DNA of 11,474 nucleotides, taken from an uncultured Polyangiaceae bacterium. Lineage in GTDB: Bacteria > Myxococcota_A > Polyangia > Polyangiales > Houyiibacteriaceae. Shown here one piece after another: positions 7,613-11,474 of the stretch. Every line of letters begins with the position of its first letter. The stretch's first letter is position 1. The DNA lies in NCBI GenBank assembly GCA_947258625.1, contig CAMYJN010000022.1, positions 1 through 11,474 on the forward strand. The letters run 5' to 3'. A program made the position numbers and the translations under genes. Below the pieces are notes generated by a model, which worked only from the letters and a program-made list of their open reading frames with translations, was not told where the DNA came from and searched no databases.

Positions 7613-8671
7613 TCAGAGTCGAAGCAGTGCAGCGCCCCAGTTCAAGCCGGCACCAAGGGCGAGAAAGCACAAAAGATCGCCTTCGCGAATGCGGCCCTCA
7701 CGTCGAAGCTCGTCGGTGAGGATGCCGATCGTGGCCGCCGAGGTGTTGCCGTAGCGCGCGATGTTCGAAGGGATCTTTTCGGGAGGAATCCGAAGCGAAT
7801 CCCGGACGGCCCGATTGATTCGGTCGTTGGCCTGGTGCGCGATGAAACAGTCGATCTCGTCTTGGGAGACGCCGTGGGTTTCGCAGAGCGATTTCACGGT
7901 GCGCGAGAGTGTTTGAACCGCCTTTTTGAGAAGGGAAGGGCCGCGCATCTGCGGAATGTGCTCCTCGGCGAGCAGTGCCTCCGGGCTGACGTAGGGAATG
8001 CGCCGAAAGCCAACCCCCGGAACGTACAAATGGTCGAAGGCGTCTCCGTCGCTGTGCAGCTCGGCGCCGAGAAGACCGCCGTTGGGCGCCTGGCTTTGCC
8101 GGAGGACCATCGCAGCGGCGCCGTCGCCGAAAACCACGGCCAGGCCTCGATGCCGGTTCGCGCGCTCGTAGGCTTCCGGCGACACCTCGCCCTCGGCTTC
8201 GGAACGCACGAGGTCCCAGTCCGACCAGGGCATGAAGCCGGCGTGAACCTCGGCGCCTGCCAAAAGGATCGTCTTCGCAGCGCCGGATTGGACGAGGGCG
8301 TTGGCCAGTTGCAAGCCGTAGGGGATCGCCGCGCACTGTTGCCGAATGTCGAGCGCCGGGACGCCGGAGATCCCGAGCTTCGCGCCGAGAAGTGGGCCCG
8401 AGCCAGGAAAGAAGTGGTCGGGCGTCATCGTGGCAAAGATGATGTAGTCGATGTCCGATACCTCGAGACCCGCATCGTCGATCGCCTGCCTGGACGCCTC
8501 GACGGCCAGGTCGCTCGGACCTTGACCGTCACGCGCGAAGTAGCGCTGCTTGATTCCGGTGCGTGCCTCGATCCATTCGTCGCTGGTGTCCATCACGCGG
8601 GCGAGCGCGTCATTTGGCACCGGTTCGCCAGGGAGATGGCGCCCGGTCCCGAGGATCGTCACGCCGCTCAT
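7613..8671 (-). CDS. FabH-type 3-oxoacyl-ACP synthase III (KAS III-like)
   Basis: The product is 352 residues, about 30 longer than Escherichia coli FabH. It is a thiolase-fold condensing enzyme that joins an acyl-CoA primer to malonyl-ACP. The catalytic triad is complete: Cys113 (DIRQQCAAIPYG), His279 (FIAHQANDRI) and Asn309 (YGNTSAA). The KAS III start (ILGTGRHLPGEPVPN), DTSDEWIEARTGIKQR, VFGDGAAAMVL and the ending LCFLALGAGLNWGAALL are also present. The His-Asn spacing is standard (30). The Cys-His distance is about 34 residues longer than in E. coli FabH, with extra sequence around residues 148-175 and 218-245, as in FabH paralogues that use longer acyl primers. No fab, plsX or acpP genes adjoin it, so it may be a paralogue rather than the housekeeping FabH, and I give no symbol. 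The ATG overlaps the lysA stop by 4 bp: third gene of the argH-lysA operon. Confidence 0.9.
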   Translation of the reverse strand: MSGVTILGTGRHLPGEPVPNDALARVMDTSDEWIEARTGIKQRYFARDGQGPSDLAVEASRQAIDDAGLEVSDIDYIIFATMTPDHFFPGSGPLLGAKLGISGVPALDIRQQCAAIPYGLQLANALVQSGAAKTILLAGAEVHAGFMPWSDWDLVRSEAEGEVSPEAYERANRHRGLAVVFGDGAAAMVLRQSQAPNGGLLGAELHSDGDAFDHLYVPGVGFRRIPYVSPEALLAEEHIPQMRGPSLLKKAVQTLSRTVKSLCETHGVSQDEIDCFIAHQANDRINRAVRDSLRIPPEKIPSNIARYGNTSAATIGILTDELRREGRIREGDLLCFLALGAGLNWGAALLRL

Positions 8672-9963
8672 GCGAGGATCTCGCCTTGCCAGAGGGCTTC
8701 CGGACCGCTGCGGCGGCGCACCAGACGTGAGCGCGAACCGTCGACGAGAACCTCGGGGGGCAAGGGGCGTGCATTGTACATGCTCTGCATCTCCCGCCCG
8801 TAAGCGCCGGCTCCGCGAATGGCCAGCAAGTCTCCCTGCTTCACTTCCGGCAAAGGGCGATCCTTCGCAACGAAGTCGCCCGACTCGCAGACGGGTCCGA
8901 CGACGTCGACCGACACGAGATCGGCGCCAGGGTCCGGCTCCGCGATGGGCATGATCGCGTGGTAGGCGCCGTAAAGCGCCGGGCGGATGAGCTCGGTCAT
9001 GGCGGCGTCGACGATGACGAAGCGGCGATCGCCTTGCATCTTGGTGTAGAGAACGCGCGTCAAGAGCACACCGGCATCACCCACTAGCGCTCGCCCGGGC
9101 TCGGTGATGATCTGGATCTCCGGGCGCAACATGCCGGAGGCTTGTAGGCCTTCCCGGATCGCTTCGCCGAACCGGGCGGCGGGCGGATAGGCGTCGACTT
9201 CTTGCCCGTAGTGCATGGGCCAGCCGCCGCCAACGTCGATCGCGCGCAACTTTGCCCCTCGGTCGATGCAATGGCCGGCGAAGCTGCAGAGGATCTCGAT
9301 GGCTTCGCGGAGCGGACGGGGTGACGAAAGCTGCGAGCCGATGTGACAGGCGACCGCTTCGAGGTCGAGGTGGGGGCTCTTGAGGATTCGGGGAACGATC
9401 GACTCGGCGACCGGAATCGCTAGACCAAACTTCGACTCGCGAAGCCCGGTCGCGATGTAGGGATGGGTCTCGGCATCGACATCCGGGTTGACGCGCAAGC
9501 CGATGGCCAGGGGCCGACCGAGCTCCTCGGCGACACTTTCAACGACATCGAGCTCTTGGATGTTTTCGACGTGCAGAGCGCGAATTCCGGCGTTCGCAGC
9601 CTCCACGATTTCCTCGCGCCGCTTGCCGACTCCGCTGTAGACGATGCGATCGGGCGGGAACCCTGCCTTGAGCGCGCGCTGCATCTCTCCTGCAGAGACG
9701 ATGTCCGCACCGCAGCCCTGAGCGGCCAGGCGAGCGAGAACGGACAGATTGCCGTTGGCCTTGACGGCGTACGCGATCAGGTGCGGGGCAAAAGCGAGCG
9801 CTTCGTCGATCGAGCGATAGGCGTCATCGATCGCTGCGCCCGAGTAGACGAATGCAGGCGTGTCGACCTCGTCGGCGATCGATTCCAACGCCACGTCTTC
9901 GCAGACGAGCGCACCATCTCGATACGAGAACCACGGCGATTCCGGAATGTGCACGTTGGACAC
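8668..9963 (-). CDS. lysA: Diaminopimelate decarboxylase
   Basis: The product is 431 residues, the normal size. It is the PLP enzyme that decarboxylates meso-diaminopimelate to L-lysine, the last step of lysine synthesis. Visible features: the PLP lysine Lys68 in AYAVKAN, VSAGEMQRALKAGF, the HIGSQ block, the phosphate-binding GGG stretch (AIDVGGGWP), ITEPGRALVG, and the C-terminal CESGD and GAYGREMQSMYNARPLP segments, the substrate- and dimer-interface residues of this family. The start is a GTG at 9963, chosen because AAAGGA lies 5-6 nt upstream and the protein starts at the normal position. It lies 9 bp after argH and overlaps the KAS III-like gene by 4 bp. Related decarboxylases (ornithine/arginine) use the same fold, but the HIGSQ and CESGD pattern fits LysA. 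An argH-lysA pair is common in bacteria. Confidence 0.95.
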   Translation of the reverse strand: MSNVHIPESPWFSYRDGALVCEDVALESIADEVDTPAFVYSGAAIDDAYRSIDEALAFAPHLIAYAVKANGNLSVLARLAAQGCGADIVSAGEMQRALKAGFPPDRIVYSGVGKRREEIVEAANAGIRALHVENIQELDVVESVAEELGRPLAIGLRVNPDVDAETHPYIATGLRESKFGLAIPVAESIVPRILKSPHLDLEAVACHIGSQLSSPRPLREAIEILCSFAGHCIDRGAKLRAIDVGGGWPMHYGQEVDAYPPAARFGEAIREGLQASGMLRPEIQIITEPGRALVGDAGVLLTRVLYTKMQGDRRFVIVDAAMTELIRPALYGAYHAIMPIAEPDPGADLVSVDVVGPVCESGDFVAKDRPLPEVKQGDLLAIRGAGAYGREMQSMYNARPLPPEVLVDGSRSRLVRRRSGPEALWQGEILA

Positions 9964-9968
9964 GGCAA

Positions 9969-9974
9969 TCCTTT
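9969..9974 (-). promoter_or_regulatory. Ribosome binding site of lysA
   Basis: On the minus strand AAAGGA lies 5 nt before the GTG at 9963 and overlaps the argH stop codon (TAA at 9973-9975). This supports the GTG start and implies that ribosomes finishing argH can pass directly to lysA. Confidence 0.65.
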
Positions 9975-11364
9975 ATGCGTCCCTGCGCGCCTGCAGTCGA
10001 CCCCGGAGCTCAGCGATGGCAGCCGCCACCCGCCCGCGGGCCGGCCCTCCAAGCACATCCCGCCGCTCGACCGCGGTTTCCATGTCCAGGGCGTAGAAGA
10101 TCGTGTCGTCGAAGGCTTCGTGCTCGTCTTGGTAGGCCTCGAGCGGAAGCTCCGAGAGCGTCTTGCCCTCCTTCACGGCCTTTTGAACCAGCCTGCCCGC
10201 GACATGATGCGCCTCGCGGAACGGCACGCCTCGCAGTGCAAGCCAGTCGGCCACCTCGGTGGCATCCAAAAAGCCCGCCTGAAGGGAAGCCGCCATTCGA
10301 TCTTTGTCGAACCTGGCCGAGCCGATCGCGCCACTCAGGACCGCCAGGCAATCGTGAACCGTGTCGAATGCGTCGAAGACCGGGGCCTTGTCCTCTTGAA
10401 GGTCTCGGTTGTAGGTGAGCGGAAGGCCCTTGAGCATGACCAGGAGGTTGACGAGGGAGCCGACCACCCGGCCCGTCTTGCCTCGCACGAGCTCCGGCAT
10501 GTCCGGGTTTTTCTTCTGCGGCATGATCGACGAGCCCGTGGTGAATGCGTCGCTCATCTGCATGAAGGCAAACTCCTGACTCGACCAGAGCACGAGCTCT
10601 TCGGAGATCCGCGAAAGGTGAACCGCGCAGATGGCGAGCGCGCCCACCGATTCGAGAAGAAAATCCCGGCTGCTGACCGCGTCGAGTGAGTTGCGCATGG
10701 CATGATCGAACCCGAGCGCCTTGGCCGTGGCCTCTCGGTCGATCGGAAAGGTCGTGCCCGCGAGAGCCGCGCTGCCGAGGGGCGACTCGTTCATGCGCTT
10801 GGATGCATCGAGGAGTCGGCCGCGGTCGCGGTCGAGCATTTCGGCCCAGGCCATGAGGTGATGCGCCAGGCGAATCGGCTGCGCCCGCTGCAGGTGCGTG
10901 TACCCCGGCATCAGGAAGTCGAGGTGCCCATCGGCCTTGTCGACCAAAACCTCCAGCAGCGCGTCGATGTCCGCGACGAGGGACGCGCAGGCTTGTCGCG
11001 TCCAGAGCCGCATGTCCGTTGCGACCTGGTCATTTCGGCTTCGGCCGGTGTGCAGCCGTCCGCCGGCGTCGCCGATCGCGTTCGTCAGCGCCGCCTCGAT
11101 GTTCATGTGGACGTCTTCTTTGGTTTCGTCCCAGTCGAACTCGCCCCGTTCGATCGAGGTGCGGATCGTTTCGAGGCCACCGACGATTTTGTCGGCGTCT
11201 TGCCCGGACAAGATCTTCTGGTCGGCGAGCATGCGCACGTGCGCAATGGAGCCGTCGATGTCCTGAGGCCAAAGCCGGCCGTCGACATCCACGCTGGCGC
11301 TGAAGCTCGCTGCGATGGCGTCCAGCTCTTTTTCGAACCGGCCGCCCCATGCCTTGTCACTCAT
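9973..11364 (-). CDS. argH: Argininosuccinate lyase
   Basis: The product is 463 residues, full length. It cleaves argininosuccinate to arginine and fumarate, the last step of arginine synthesis, and acts as a homotetramer of the fumarase/aspartase superfamily. Family features: WGGRF at the start, EDVHMNIE, LHTGRSRNDQVATD (about 105-117), the catalytic His157 in GYTHLQRAQPI, and the signature loop GSSIMPQKKNPD (277-288) with the catalytic Ser at 278/279. I chose the ATG at 11364 because MSDKAWGGRF is the standard N-terminus and GGAGAA lies 6 nt upstream. An upstream non-ATG start at 11397 would add 11 unconserved residues. It is the first clearly recognised gene of the argH-lysA-KAS III operon; argG is not in the window. 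An unidentified frame ends 13 bp upstream and may be part of the same operon. Confidence 0.97.
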   Translation of the reverse strand: MSDKAWGGRFEKELDAIAASFSASVDVDGRLWPQDIDGSIAHVRMLADQKILSGQDADKIVGGLETIRTSIERGEFDWDETKEDVHMNIEAALTNAIGDAGGRLHTGRSRNDQVATDMRLWTRQACASLVADIDALLEVLVDKADGHLDFLMPGYTHLQRAQPIRLAHHLMAWAEMLDRDRGRLLDASKRMNESPLGSAALAGTTFPIDREATAKALGFDHAMRNSLDAVSSRDFLLESVGALAICAVHLSRISEELVLWSSQEFAFMQMSDAFTTGSSIMPQKKNPDMPELVRGKTGRVVGSLVNLLVMLKGLPLTYNRDLQEDKAPVFDAFDTVHDCLAVLSGAIGSARFDKDRMAASLQAGFLDATEVADWLALRGVPFREAHHVAGRLVQKAVKEGKTLSELPLEAYQDEHEAFDDTIFYALDMETAVERRDVLGGPARGRVAAAIAELRGRLQARRDA

Positions 11365-11370
11365 CGATCG

Positions 11371-11376
11371 TTCTCC
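11371..11376 (-). promoter_or_regulatory. Ribosome binding site of argH
   Basis: GGAGAA on the minus strand lies 6 nt before the ATG at 11364 and decides for that start. Confidence 0.65.
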
Positions 11377-11377
11377 G

Positions 11378-11474
11378 CTATTGCTGCATCGGCACACGCA
11401 GGTCTACACGGCGAAGCAGTCGGGAGCCAGCCCGAAGCGTCCAGGCCTCCGTCATGACCGCACACAGCGCAGCG
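11378..11474 (-). CDS. Possible 3' end of an upstream gene, cut by the window edge
   Basis: A minus-strand frame stays open from the window edge to a TAG at 11378-11380, giving about 31 residues that end TEAWTLRAGSRLLRRVDLRVPMQQ-stop without the first residues. Its third codon positions are GC-rich (about 70 %), compatible with coding. The stop lies 13 bp before the argH ATG, the spacing expected of an operon neighbour. The piece is too short to identify and a chance open frame is possible. A competing reading is a divergent plus-strand gene starting at the ATG at 11454. I cannot decide from this window. Confidence 0.25.
   Translation of the reverse strand, partial: AALCAVMTEAWTLRAGSRLLRRVDLRVPMQQ

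Noticed and set aside
7373..8803. Plus-strand open frame of 476 codons across the KAS III gene
   Set aside because: It runs antisense through KAS III and the mtnA tail. Its product has no recognisable domain, while the minus strand encodes an intact Cys-His-Asn enzyme.
9463..10689. Plus-strand open frame of 408 codons opposite lysA/argH
   Set aside because: High-GC antisense shadow; lysA and argH on the other strand are complete and conserved.
11380..11391. Three-codon leader ORF (Met-Gln-Gln-stop) before argH
   Set aside because: It is the in-frame tail of the longer open frame entering from the window edge and has no ribosome site of its own.

Overview
The window is high-GC (roughly 60-65 %) bacterial chromosome that is almost entirely coding. 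It carries core-metabolism and translation genes plus a few less familiar exported proteins. Lipoprotein signals with Ser at +2, an outer-membrane-type sorting signal, point to a Gram-negative host. GatCAB shows an indirect route to Gln-tRNA and/or Asn-tRNA. A receiver-GAF-GGDEF protein, apparently leaderless TAnnnT-to-ATG starts and the high GC content fit a deltaproteobacterial or Myxococcota-like organism. That placement is an inference, because the window holds no rRNA or phylogenetic marker to test it.

Left part (1-1506). A minus-strand gene, cut by the window edge, encodes an exported thioredoxin-fold-like protein. It is transcribed away from a plus-strand pair: a two-domain VOC (glyoxalase-fold) lipoprotein and a 61-residue Tyr/Gly-rich lipoprotein candidate, joined by an ATGA overlap. 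Next comes a compact 145-bp palindromic element (1511-1655) with 14-bp terminal inverted repeats and a central perfect 16-bp hairpin, of MITE or REP type.

Middle (1668-7611). gatC and gatA overlap by 4 bp. gatB lies 1.6 kb downstream on the same strand, and an oppositely oriented response-regulator diguanylate cyclase gene fills the gap. gatB overlaps mtnA (methylthioribose-1-phosphate isomerase) by 4 bp. Both gatC and gatB have a -10-like hexamer 8-9 bp before their ATG and no Shine-Dalgarno sequence, which suggests leaderless mRNAs. GatA, GatB and GatC together form the amidotransferase that converts misacylated Glu-tRNA(Gln)/Asp-tRNA(Asn).

Right part (7613-11474). The minus strand carries a tight operon argH - lysA - KAS III-like gene (order of transcription), which covers the last step of arginine synthesis, the last step of lysine synthesis and a FabH-type condensing enzyme. 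A short open frame upstream of argH may be the tail of another gene in the same operon. The two convergent gene pairs (gatA/GGDEF and mtnA/KAS III) end 3 bp and 1 bp apart with no visible terminator.

I found no CRISPR array, tRNA, rRNA, complete insertion sequence, phage gene or toxin-antitoxin pair. No intergenic stretch exceeds 300 bp. I see no clearly new multi-gene system. The best leads are the palindromic element, the leaderless starts, the interrupted gat locus and the exported VOC/small lipoprotein pair.
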